A DNA stretch of 19,545 bases from JBGSWL01 sp041752455 (GTDB taxonomy: Bacteria; Pseudomonadota; Alphaproteobacteria; Rhizobiales; Rhizobiaceae): contig JBGSWL010000030.1 in the NCBI GenBank assembly GCA_041752455.1, positions 1 to 19,545 of the forward strand, in the 5' to 3' direction. The translations under genes were made by a program, and so were the position numbers. Below are positions 1 to 6,336 of the stretch, in pieces; the first letter of the stretch is position 1, and every line of letters starts with the position of its first letter. Below the pieces are notes generated by a model. The model ran no database searches. It was not told where the DNA came from and was given only the letters and a program-made list of their open reading frames with translations.

Positions 1-75
1 TGGAGCGGGCGAAGGGATTCGAACCCTCGACCCCAACCTTGGCAAGGTTGTGCTCTACCCCTGAGCTACGCCCGC
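1..75 (-). tRNA. tRNA-Gly (anticodon GCC)
   Basis: Read on the minus strand, the sequence folds as a full cloverleaf. The 7-bp acceptor stem is GCGGGCG/CGCCCGC, the D arm reads GCTCAGGGGTAGAGC, the anticodon stem is CAACC/GGTTG around the loop TTGCCAA, and the T arm carries TTCGAAT. The discriminator base T and an encoded CCA end exactly at the left edge of the window. The anticodon GCC (plus-strand bases 41-43) reads GGC and GGT glycine codons. It is transcribed away from the deacylase gene to its right, and any downstream terminator lies outside the window. Confidence 0.97.
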
Positions 76-101
76 TCATGTCCAGCGAACCGGACCGCCG
101 C

Positions 102-130
102 TCTATGGCGCAAGGCAGATGGGTTTGCAA
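102..130 (-). promoter_or_regulatory. Possible sigma-70 promoter of tRNA-Gly
   Basis: On the minus strand a TTGCAA hexamer (130-125) is followed after 17 bases by CATAGA (107-102). The latter lies 26 bases before the first tRNA base. Both hexamers match the consensus only partly, so this is a positional guess. Confidence 0.25.
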
Positions 131-218
131 GAGCCAAAATCAGGCCAGCGCTCGCCCCGAGCGGCCTTGCAGCGACCGTTGCCCTCCGGCATAGCCAGCC
201 AAAAAGCGGAGGCTGAAA

Positions 219-728
219 ATGCCGAAAAACGACCAGGACCTTTTCAACCGGCTCACCAGCCTTGGCATCGCCGTGACAACGCATGAGCATGAGCCGGTCT
301 TCACCGTGGCCGAATCCCAGGCGCTGCGTGATTCCATTGCCGGCGGCCACACCAAGAACCTGTTCGTCAAGGACAAGAAGGGTCGGCACTTCCTTCTCAC
401 GGTCGAGGAAGATGCGGAGATCGACCTGAAATCCGTACACCAGATCATCGGGGCGCAAGGGCGGGTTTCGTTCGGCAAGGCGGAAGACATGATGCGTCTG
501 CTTGGCGTGATACCGGGCGCCGTGACCGCCTTCGGCGTGTTCAACGACGAGGGCGGCGAGGTGACGCTGGTCTTCGATGAAGCGCTGCTGCGCCATGACA
601 TCATCAATGCCCATCCGCTCCGCAATGACCGTACGACATCGATTGCCCGCGATGACCTCCTCGCCTTTGCGCGTGCATGCGGTCATGAGCCTCTTGTCTT
701 GAAACTTTCAGGCAACGAGGCGACATAG
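219..728 (+). CDS. YbaK/ProXp-ala-type aminoacyl-tRNA deacylase
   Basis: This 169-residue protein belongs to the YbaK/ProX family of free-standing editing domains that resemble the insertion domain of prolyl-tRNA synthetase. Members hydrolyse mischarged tRNA in the cytosol, and the ProXp-ala branch removes alanine from tRNA-Pro. Visible marks are the HTKNLFVKDKKG block (residues 44-55) with the conserved lysine K46, the GVIPGAVTAFG loop (96-106), and the HPLRN motif (132-136). Length is normal for the family. The ATG is preceded by a clear CGGAGG at 207-212. The gene heads a run of plus-strand genes, 50 bases ahead of the thioredoxin-like gene. The substrate is inferred from the family; a related specificity such as ProXp-x is not excluded. 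Confidence 0.88.
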   Translation: MPKNDQDLFNRLTSLGIAVTTHEHEPVFTVAESQALRDSIAGGHTKNLFVKDKKGRHFLLTVEEDAEIDLKSVHQIIGAQGRVSFGKAEDMMRLLGVIPGAVTAFGVFNDEGGEVTLVFDEALLRHDIINAHPLRNDRTTSIARDDLLAFARACGHEPLVLKLSGNEAT

Positions 729-778
729 ACGGCGACAGGATCAAACCGGGCGAAAGCACCGTTGAAGGGACGTGACCG

Positions 779-1762
779 ATGAGCAGCGACAATCCTTTTG
801 CACCGCAAAGCGGCTATGGAACGACAACCATGGGATATGGCGCCGCGCCGGCTTCTCCAGCTGTTCCCCAAAAGCCGGCCGGGCCGCTGATCAAGGACAC
901 GACCACCGCCGGCTTCCAGGCCGATGTTCTTGTTGAATCGCGCAGTCAGCCGGTTCTGGTCGATTTCTGGGCGCCCTGGTGCGGCCCGTGCAAGCAATTG
1001 ACGCCGATCATCGAAGCTGCCGTCAAGGCGGCTGGCGGCAAGGTGAAGCTGGTCAAGATGAACATCGATGAGCACCCGGCGATTGCCGGGCAACTCGGCG
1101 TGCAATCGATCCCGGCGGTCATCGCCTTTGTCGACGGCCAGCCGGTCGACGGGTTCATGGGCGCCCAGCCGGACAGCCAGGTCAAGGCATTCATCGAGCG
1201 CGTCGCAAAACTCGGCAAGGGCGGGGCGGTCGCTGCTGCCATCGATCAGGCGCTTGCCCAGGCGGCCGAGGCGGTCGCGCAGGGCGATGTCAACACCGCT
1301 GCGCAGATCTTCGCCATGGTGTTGCAACAGGATCCGGAGCACCCCGGTGCCTATGCGGGCATGGCAGGGCTGATGGCCGATCACGGCGAGCCTGCGCGGG
1401 CGCGCCAGTTGCTCGACGAGGCGCCGGAAAAAATCCGCAATGCGCCGGCGCTCGCGGCTGTTCGCACGCGACTTGAATTGGCCGAAAAGGTTGCCGGCAT
1501 CGGCGATCCGGCCGATCTGGCGGCGCGGCTCGAAAAGAACCCTGCCGATCACGACGCACGGTTCGATCTTGCGCAGATTTTCAATGCACGCGGCGACCGT
1601 GAAGCGGCGGCCGACGCGCTGTTCGACATAATGGCGGCCGACCGGGAATGGCGCGACGATGGCGCCCGCAAGGAATTGCTCAAGTTCTTCGAAGCCTGGG
1701 GCCACACAGATCCGGCGACATTGCGCGCCCGCCGCAAGCTTTCGAGCCTGCTTTTCCGGTAG
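779..1762 (+). CDS. cnoX: Thioredoxin-TPR protein (CnoX/YbbN-type chaperedoxin)
   Basis: The 327-residue product has three parts. A Gly/Pro/Ala-rich N-terminal tail spans residues 1-37. A thioredoxin fold (about 38-145) carries the intact active site WCGPC at 67-71 and the cis-proline SIP at 111-113. A helical TPR-like region (about 150-327) matches the tail of CnoX/YbbN co-chaperones. CnoX proteins hold unfolding clients and pass them to chaperones. The Escherichia coli protein has lost the catalytic cysteine pair, while alphaproteobacterial members such as that of Caulobacter keep it, as here. The product should therefore be both a redox-active thioredoxin and a holdase. AAGGGA at 765-770 supports the start. 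No signal peptide is seen, so it is cytosolic. It may be annotated simply as thioredoxin. Confidence 0.88.
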   Translation: MSSDNPFAPQSGYGTTTMGYGAAPASPAVPQKPAGPLIKDTTTAGFQADVLVESRSQPVLVDFWAPWCGPCKQLTPIIEAAVKAAGGKVKLVKMNIDEHPAIAGQLGVQSIPAVIAFVDGQPVDGFMGAQPDSQVKAFIERVAKLGKGGAVAAAIDQALAQAAEAVAQGDVNTAAQIFAMVLQQDPEHPGAYAGMAGLMADHGEPARARQLLDEAPEKIRNAPALAAVRTRLELAEKVAGIGDPADLAARLEKNPADHDARFDLAQIFNARGDREAAADALFDIMAADREWRDDGARKELLKFFEAWGHTDPATLRARRKLSSLLFR

Positions 1763-1838
1763 TTTGCGCCGGTCCTTGCGGGGGCGGGCTTGCTTCCGGT
1801 TCTGGCCGACCCATCTTTGCCGTCGAAGGGATTTTTCC

Positions 1839-2510
1839 ATGCAGGCAGGCAATGCTCACTACCGCGATGTGGACGACATACCGGCCGTTGTTCCGATCTT
1901 TCCGCTATCGGGGGCGCTGCTTCTGCCCGGAAGCCAGATGCCGCTGAACATTTTCGAGCCGCGCTATCTGGCTATGTTCGATGCGGCCATCCGGCATACC
2001 CGGCTGATCGGCATGATCCAGCCGGACCTGACCGGAGCGGTCGGCGCCGGCGGCAAGGCGGGACTGTGCAAGATCGGCTGCCTCGGGCGAATCACCGCGC
2101 ACACGGAAACCGGAGACGGGCGGTATCTGCTCACCCTTGCCGGCGTGTGCCGTTACCGCGTTCTGGAAGAACTGGATGTCACGACGCCATACCGGCAGTG
2201 CCGCATCGCACCGTTCGCGTCCGATCTGTCGGATGACGATGATGGCGCCGATGTCGACCGTGCGGCCTTGCTGTCCACGTTCCGCGCCTTTCTTGATGCC
2301 AACCAGTTGGAGGCCGATTGGGACAGCGTGACCAAGGCGAGCAACCCTTCGCTGGTCAACGCGCTGTCGGTGATGTCACCCTTTGGTCCTGCGGAAAAAC
2401 AGGCCCTGCTTGAAGCGCCTGATCTGAAGAACCGGGCTGCAACGCTGGTTGCAATCACCGAATTGTCGTTGGCGCGCAGCGGGGATGATAAGCCGACGAT
2501 TCTGCAGTAG
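1839..2510 (+). CDS. LON substrate-binding-domain protein (stand-alone)
   Basis: The 223-residue protein consists of a Lon N-terminal (PUA-like) domain with no AAA+ module and no serine-lysine protease domain. The typical opening is visible: IFPLSGALLLPG near residues 20-31, then the strongly conserved FEPRY at about 39-43. Such stand-alone proteins are common in alphaproteobacteria; binding of protein substrates is presumed, but the actual role is not known to me. The frame is open further upstream to 1659, but that part overlaps the end of the thioredoxin gene. The ATG at 1839 has AAGGGA at 1826-1831 and gives the normal family length. It lies 76 bases after the thioredoxin gene and 33 bases before the Trm112-like gene, which suggests joint transcription. 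Confidence 0.88.
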   Translation: MQAGNAHYRDVDDIPAVVPIFPLSGALLLPGSQMPLNIFEPRYLAMFDAAIRHTRLIGMIQPDLTGAVGAGGKAGLCKIGCLGRITAHTETGDGRYLLTLAGVCRYRVLEELDVTTPYRQCRIAPFASDLSDDDDGADVDRAALLSTFRAFLDANQLEADWDSVTKASNPSLVNALSVMSPFGPAEKQALLEAPDLKNRAATLVAITELSLARSGDDKPTILQ

Positions 2511-2543
2511 GCTCGATCCATCGATCAACGGCGCGAGCTCTTC

Positions 2544-2804
2544 ATGGTATCTGATCAAAATCCGGCATCTGACCAGGATCCGGTGAAACCGGAAAGCGAC
2601 GGCTCCGACCAAGTCGATCCGAAGATGCTTGATCTTCTGGTCTGCCCGTTGACCAAAGGCCCGTTGACGTTCGACCGGGACAAAAAGGAACTCGTCTCGG
2701 CGCGCGCAAGGCTCGCCTATCCGATCAGGGGCGGCGTTCCGATCCTCTTGCCGTCGGAAGCGCGCCACACCGATGATCCGTTCAGCGATGAGCCAAAGTC
2801 ATGA
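2544..2804 (+). CDS. Trm112-like protein (UPF0434 family)
   Basis: This 86-residue protein has the UPF0434/Trm112-like core from about residue 26 to the end: DPKMLDLLVCPLTKGPL, then ARLAYPIRGGVPILLPSEAR. Eukaryotic and archaeal Trm112 is a zinc-containing activator of several methyltransferases; a matching role for the bacterial proteins is only presumed. Only one cysteine (in VCPLTKG) is present, so the four-cysteine zinc site of classical members is absent. The first 25 residues are polar and not part of the fold. The ribosome site before the ATG is weak, and the next methionine would cut into the domain, so the upstream ATG is kept. The stop codon overlaps the start of the TetR gene (ATGA). 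Confidence 0.85.
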   Translation: MVSDQNPASDQDPVKPESDGSDQVDPKMLDLLVCPLTKGPLTFDRDKKELVSARARLAYPIRGGVPILLPSEARHTDDPFSDEPKS

Positions 2805-3400
2805 GCGCGCCCGCGCAGACAGGCGTTCGTCGTCGCGGCGGTGAAAACCGGCTGGCGCTTGTCGAGGCGGCGGCGCAACTGTTCTCCACAGGCGGCTACA
2901 AGGCGACCAGCATTGCCGATGTGGCTGCCAGCGCCGGCATTCCTGTCGGCAATGTCTACCACTATTTTCGCACCAAGGCGGCGCTCGCCGATGCCGTTGC
3001 CGACATGTTTCACGAGGAAACCGGTGCAATGCTCGACGGAGTTCGCCGCCAAAGCGAAGATCCGCGGGTGCGGCTGAAGGTGCTTGTTGATCGTCTCCGC
3101 CAGACCCAGGCGATGCGAGTGCGGCACGGTTGCCCGATCGCCGGGGCTGCGCGGGAATTTCGCGCCGAGGCGCCAAGCGCATCGCTACGGGCGGCTGACA
3201 GTTTCACGATGCTGATCGGTTTTGTTGCTGCGGAACTCGGCCGCACCGGCCTTCGGCCGTCGTTGGCACTTGGTGCTGCGCGGGCCTTTGTCTCCGAATG
3301 GCAGGGCGGCATCGCGCTCGCCCATGCACTTCAGGAACCGCATGTTCTGGCCGAAGCGTTTGCCCGGCTGGAGCGGATGATCACCCGCCCCGTCGACTGA
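2801..3400 (+). CDS. TetR/AcrR-family transcriptional regulator
   Basis: The 199-residue protein has a TetR-type N-terminal DNA-binding domain (about residues 14-62). Its helix-turn-helix runs from TSIADVAASAGI to GNVYHYFRTK (36-59), and the GNVYHYF recognition-helix signature is clear. The C-terminal helical ligand and dimer domain (about 75-195) is divergent, so the ligand cannot be told. The start codon lies inside the stop region of the Trm112-like gene (ATGA at 2801-2804), which points to translational coupling. The gene ends 4 bases from the stop of the convergent UbiH-family gene. TetR proteins often repress themselves or a neighbour, but I see no obvious operator next to it. Confidence 0.93.
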   Translation: MSAPAQTGVRRRGGENRLALVEAAAQLFSTGGYKATSIADVAASAGIPVGNVYHYFRTKAALADAVADMFHEETGAMLDGVRRQSEDPRVRLKVLVDRLRQTQAMRVRHGCPIAGAAREFRAEAPSASLRAADSFTMLIGFVAAELGRTGLRPSLALGAARAFVSEWQGGIALAHALQEPHVLAEAFARLERMITRPVD

Positions 3401-3404
3401 CCGT

Positions 3405-4694
3405 TCAGATCGGTTCGCCGCGCAGTAGCCGGGGTTCGCCGGCTCCCATGCCTGCCGCCTGCTTGATGAAAAAGCTCTTGAGCGATGGGACCCGGTCAAC
3501 GAGGCCAAGGCCGAAATCGCGCAGCGCGCGCACCGGTGGCAGGTCATTGGAAAACAGCCGGTTCAGCACATCGGTCGTTGCACCCATGCGCACCGTGTCA
3601 AAACGGCGCCAGCGCTGGTAGCGTTCCAGCACGTCGATGGCGCCGATGTCTTCGCCCAGCCGCTCGGCTTCCACGACCACTTGTGCCAGGGCGGCGACAT
3701 CCTTGAAGCCCATGTTCAGCCCCTGCCCGGCGATCGGGTGCATGAAATGGGCGGCATCGCCGGCCAGTGCAAACCGTGGCCGCACGAAGTCGCGCGCCAA
3801 TGTCAGACACAGCGGATAGGCCTTCGGCGTGGTCTCGACCTTGATGGCCCCAAGATGGAAGCCGAAACGCTGTTCGAGTTCCATCTCGAACGTCAAAGGA
3901 TCGGCTGCAAGCAGGCGCTCGGCATTGTGCGTCGATTCGGTCCAGACGATCGACGACCGGTTGCCGGCAAGCGGCAGGATCGCAAACGGTCCGGCCGGGA
4001 GAAAATGCTCCTCGGCGCGGCCGCCGTGCGGACGTTCATGGGAAATCGTTGCGACGATGCCTGACTGGCCATAATCCCAGTGGACCGTGCGGATGCCAGC
4101 CAAGTCACGCAGGCGCGATTTTGCCCCGTCGCAAGCAATCAGCAGCCGGGTCGCGATCGACGTTCCATTGCTGAGTGCGACCACGCGGTAAGGCGTATCG
4201 CCTTCCGTCTCGCCGATGGCGGTCACCCCTGCCCCCGCTGTAATGGCTATGCCAAGTTCGGCGCAACGGCCGCGCAGGGCACGGTTCATTTCGACATTCG
4301 GCACCATGTGCGCAAACGGCTCGCCCGGCGCAATATTGCCGTCAAATGTCAGAAAGACCGGGCGAACCGGATCGCTGGTGCGCGAATCCGTGACGATCAT
4401 TTCCGTCATCGGCTGGGCATGGGGAACGATGTCGTCCCAGCATCCCATTTCATCCAGCATGCGGCTGGCAGCAGCGGCGATTGCCGAGGCGCGGCTGTCG
4501 CGCTCCCAGACACCTTCCAGCGCCGCATCGACGACACGAACCGAAAGGGACGGCGCCGCGCGTGCAATTGCAACGGCGGTTGCAAGCCCCACATAACCGG
4601 CGCCAGCCACCAGGATGTCGCAGCGTTCGGTCATCGCCGCCGTTTCCGGTAGGTGAATGGCATCAGACTTGTGTTCTTGGTCCGGGCTGGTCAT
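3405..4694 (-). CDS. UbiH/UbiF/COQ6-family FAD-dependent hydroxylase
   Basis: This predicted flavin monooxygenase (429 residues) hydroxylates a ring carbon of the ubiquinone precursor. The sequence shows an N-terminal dinucleotide fold (DILVAGAGYVGLATA), the mid-protein DG motif (LLIACDGAKSRLRDLAG), and GDAAHFMHPIAGQGLNMGFKD, which contains the UbiH-family signature HPxxGQGxNxGxxD. The chosen ATG at 4694 has a strong GGAGG five bases upstream. A second ATG at 4634 (MTERCDIL) would give 409 residues, closer to the family norm, so about 20 N-terminal residues are uncertain. The frame is open further upstream, but that part runs into tandem repeats and is not credible. Which ring position it acts on (UbiH-, UbiF-, UbiL- or UbiM-like) cannot be settled here. 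It diverges from tesB. Confidence 0.87.
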   Translation of the reverse strand: MTSPDQEHKSDAIHLPETAAMTERCDILVAGAGYVGLATAVAIARAAPSLSVRVVDAALEGVWERDSRASAIAAAASRMLDEMGCWDDIVPHAQPMTEMIVTDSRTSDPVRPVFLTFDGNIAPGEPFAHMVPNVEMNRALRGRCAELGIAITAGAGVTAIGETEGDTPYRVVALSNGTSIATRLLIACDGAKSRLRDLAGIRTVHWDYGQSGIVATISHERPHGGRAEEHFLPAGPFAILPLAGNRSSIVWTESTHNAERLLAADPLTFEMELEQRFGFHLGAIKVETTPKAYPLCLTLARDFVRPRFALAGDAAHFMHPIAGQGLNMGFKDVAALAQVVVEAERLGEDIGAIDVLERYQRWRRFDTVRMGATTDVLNRLFSNDLPPVRALRDFGLGLVDRVPSLKSFFIKQAAGMGAGEPRLLRGEPI

Positions 4695-4716
4695 TGGTCC
4701 TCCAGGCGCCGCGTTC

Positions 4717-4744
4717 TTGACACGCGCATGGCCCCTTGTAGCAA
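4717..4744 (+). promoter_or_regulatory. Possible promoter of tesB
   Basis: A perfect -35 hexamer TTGACA (4717-4722, preceded by C as in rhizobial CTTGAC) is followed after 16 bases by TAGCAA (4739-4744), a weak -10. It points toward tesB and would place the transcription start just ahead of the tandem repeats, which would then be transcribed in the leader. Confidence 0.4.
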
Positions 4745-4785
4745 AAGCTCGCGAATTCGGGAAATGCCGCATTGTCTCACTGCGG

Positions 4786-4836
4786 CGACTTGGCACACAG
4801 GACGACTTGGCACACAAGACGACTTGGCACACAAGA
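4786..4836. repeat. Three tandem copies of a 17-bp repeat
   Basis: The unit CGACTTGGCACACAAGA occurs three times head to tail at 4786-4802, 4803-4819 and 4820-4836. The first copy differs at one base (G for A at position 15); the other two are identical. The array lies in the spacer between the UbiH-family gene and tesB, ending 28 bases before the tesB start. 17 is not a multiple of three, so copy-number change would shift any frame read through it, which argues that the array is non-coding. Confidence 0.93.
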
Positions 4837-4864
4837 CAAGATCTTGGCGGATGGGGACGGTCAG

Positions 4865-5734
4865 ATGTCGGCAGCAATGGACGAACTTCTGCGGGTGCTC
4901 GATCTGGAGGTGACCGGCACCGACCGATTTGTCGGGCGCAGCCCGCAGGTCGGCTGGCAGCGGGTGTTCGGCGGACAGGTCATCGGCCAGTCGGTTGTGG
5001 CGGCGCAGCGCACCGTCGGTGACGACCGCAGGATCCACTCGCTGCATTGCTACTTCATGCGCCCCGGCGATCCGGCAGTGCCGATCCATTTTTCTGTCGA
5101 CCGGATCCGCGACGGCGCGAGTTTTGCAACGCGCCGGGTGGTCGCCAGCCAGCACGACAAGGCGATCTTTTCCCTGTCGGCTTCGTTCCAGCGCGAGGAA
5201 GCCGGGCTCGAACATTTTGTGCCGGTGCCGCGAAAGGTGCCGCAGCCGGAAGACCTTCTCAGCGAAAAGCAACTGATTGCTTCCTTCATCGAGCAAGTGC
5301 CCGAAAACGTTCGCCGGTATTGGGGCCGCGAACGGCCGATCGAGCTGCGCCCGGTTTCGCTGGTCCACTACATGACCCGCGATGTGCTGGAGCCGACGCA
5401 GGACATCTGGGTGCGTGCAACGGCTCCGGTGCCCGATGATCCGGCGATCCAGGTCGCGGTTCTGGCCTATCTCTCCGACATGACCTTGCTCGACACGTCG
5501 CTGTTTGTGCATGGGCGATCGATCTTCGATCACGACCTCCAGGTCGCCAGTCTTGACCACGCCATGTGGTTTCACCGGCCGCACCGGCTAGACGACTGGT
5601 TGCTGTATTCGCAGGACAGCCCCAACACATCAGGGTCGCGCGGCTTCACCCGTGGCGGACTTTACGCCCGCGACGGCCACCTGATCGCCTCGGTGGCGCA
5701 GGAAGGGCTGATCCGCCTACGGACTGATCAATAA
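4865..5734 (+). CDS. tesB: Acyl-CoA thioesterase II
   Basis: This TesB-family double-hotdog enzyme (289 residues; the E. coli protein has 286) hydrolyses medium- to long-chain acyl-CoA to free fatty acid and CoA in the cytosol. The first hotdog contains WQRVFGGQVIGQSVVAA and HSLHCYFMRPGDP; the second contains LDHAMWFHRPHRLDDWLLY and ARDGHLIASVAQEGL. The E. coli triad D204-T228-Q278 aligns with D205 (in YLSDMT), S229 (in VASLDH) and the glutamine of VAQEG, so threonine is replaced by serine. The start at 4865 has GGGGA eight bases upstream and gives family length; longer readings run through the tandem repeats. It diverges from the UbiH-family gene and is followed by a 237-base spacer before glnK. 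Confidence 0.93.
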   Translation: MSAAMDELLRVLDLEVTGTDRFVGRSPQVGWQRVFGGQVIGQSVVAAQRTVGDDRRIHSLHCYFMRPGDPAVPIHFSVDRIRDGASFATRRVVASQHDKAIFSLSASFQREEAGLEHFVPVPRKVPQPEDLLSEKQLIASFIEQVPENVRRYWGRERPIELRPVSLVHYMTRDVLEPTQDIWVRATAPVPDDPAIQVAVLAYLSDMTLLDTSLFVHGRSIFDHDLQVASLDHAMWFHRPHRLDDWLLYSQDSPNTSGSRGFTRGGLYARDGHLIASVAQEGLIRLRTDQ

Positions 5735-5844
5735 TCCGGCAAAATTGAAAAACAGCCTGTTTTTTAGGCAACATGCGTTTGTTCTGTGTCGGCTTTCGAT
5801 CCAGAACTCCTAATTTTCCGTTATTTTTCAACGTTCTGCCGGTC

Positions 5845-5860
5845 TGGCATGGCAGTTGGA
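5845..5860 (+). promoter_or_regulatory. Near-match sigma-54 promoter before glnK
   Basis: TGGCATGGCAGTTGGA resembles the -24/-12 consensus TGGCACG-N4-TTGCW. The GG of the -24 element and the TTG of the -12 element are correctly spaced. Two positions differ: T for C in the -24 element, and G for the normally conserved C in the -12 element. The predicted transcription start would lie about 100 bases before the glnK ATG. glnK-amtB is classically driven by NtrC and sigma-54 in proteobacteria, which makes the site plausible. The -12 mismatch keeps confidence low. Confidence 0.35.
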
Positions 5861-5971
5861 TACTGTGGTGCAGCGCAGCGCAGACGTCACGCAATGTCGT
5901 GGTCCGGGTGCGGTGCGGATGCAGTCGCCGGCATGGTGTCGCGGCAGCCAACAAACGGGGAAGTACAGCGC

Positions 5972-6310
5972 ATGAAAATTGTCATGGCTATCATCAAGCC
6001 CTTCAAGCTGGATGAGGTGCGTGAAGCCCTCACCGGACTTGGCGTCCAGGGCCTGACCGTGACCGAGGTCAAGGGCTACGGACGGCAGAAGGGCCACACC
6101 GAAATCTATCGCGGGGCCGAGTACGCCATCAGCTTCCTCCCGAAGCTGAAGATCGAACTCGTCATCGACGATGACATGGTCGGCAAAGTCACCGATGCGA
6201 TCACAACGGCCGCCAAGACAGGCCAGATCGGTGACGGCAAGATCTTCGTCTACGCCATCGAGCATGCCGTGCGCATTCGCACCGGCGAAACCGATTCCGA
6301 GGCGCTGTGA
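5972..6310 (+). CDS. glnK: PII nitrogen regulatory protein GlnK
   Basis: The 112-residue product has exact PII length. It begins MKIVMAIIKPFKLDEV, carries the T-loop region VKGYGRQKGHTEIYRGAEY with the uridylylation tyrosine Y51, and shows the C-terminal PII signature in GDGKIFVYAIEHAVRIRTGE. PII trimers sense 2-oxoglutarate, ATP/ADP and, through uridylylation by GlnD, glutamine. GlnK docks on and closes the AmtB channel when nitrogen is plentiful. The frame is open upstream to 5786, but the ATG at 5972 has GGGGAAG at 5957-5963 and matches the family start. It lies 26 bases before amtB, the standard GlnK-AmtB pair. A sigma-54-like site lies upstream. It could be a GlnB paralogue, but the amtB linkage favours GlnK. 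Confidence 0.96.
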   Translation: MKIVMAIIKPFKLDEVREALTGLGVQGLTVTEVKGYGRQKGHTEIYRGAEYAISFLPKLKIELVIDDDMVGKVTDAITTAAKTGQIGDGKIFVYAIEHAVRIRTGETDSEAL

Positions 6311-6336
6311 TGCGTGATTGTCAGGAGATTTCCACA

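Noticed and set aside
142..167. G+C hairpin (CGCTCG/CGAGCG with flanking AGGC/GCCT) between tRNA-Gly and the deacylase gene
   Set aside because: It is in the wrong place to end either transcript, with no T-run on the plus strand, and I could not tie it to a known regulatory RNA.
683..1852. Long open minus-strand frame opposite the thioredoxin-like gene
   Set aside because: Arg-rich composition without a domain; it is a shadow of the thioredoxin-TPR gene.
4695..4877. N-terminal extensions of the UbiH-family and tesB reading frames into the spacer
   Set aside because: Both would be read through the tandem repeats, exceed family length and bypass better ribosome sites at 4694 and 4865.
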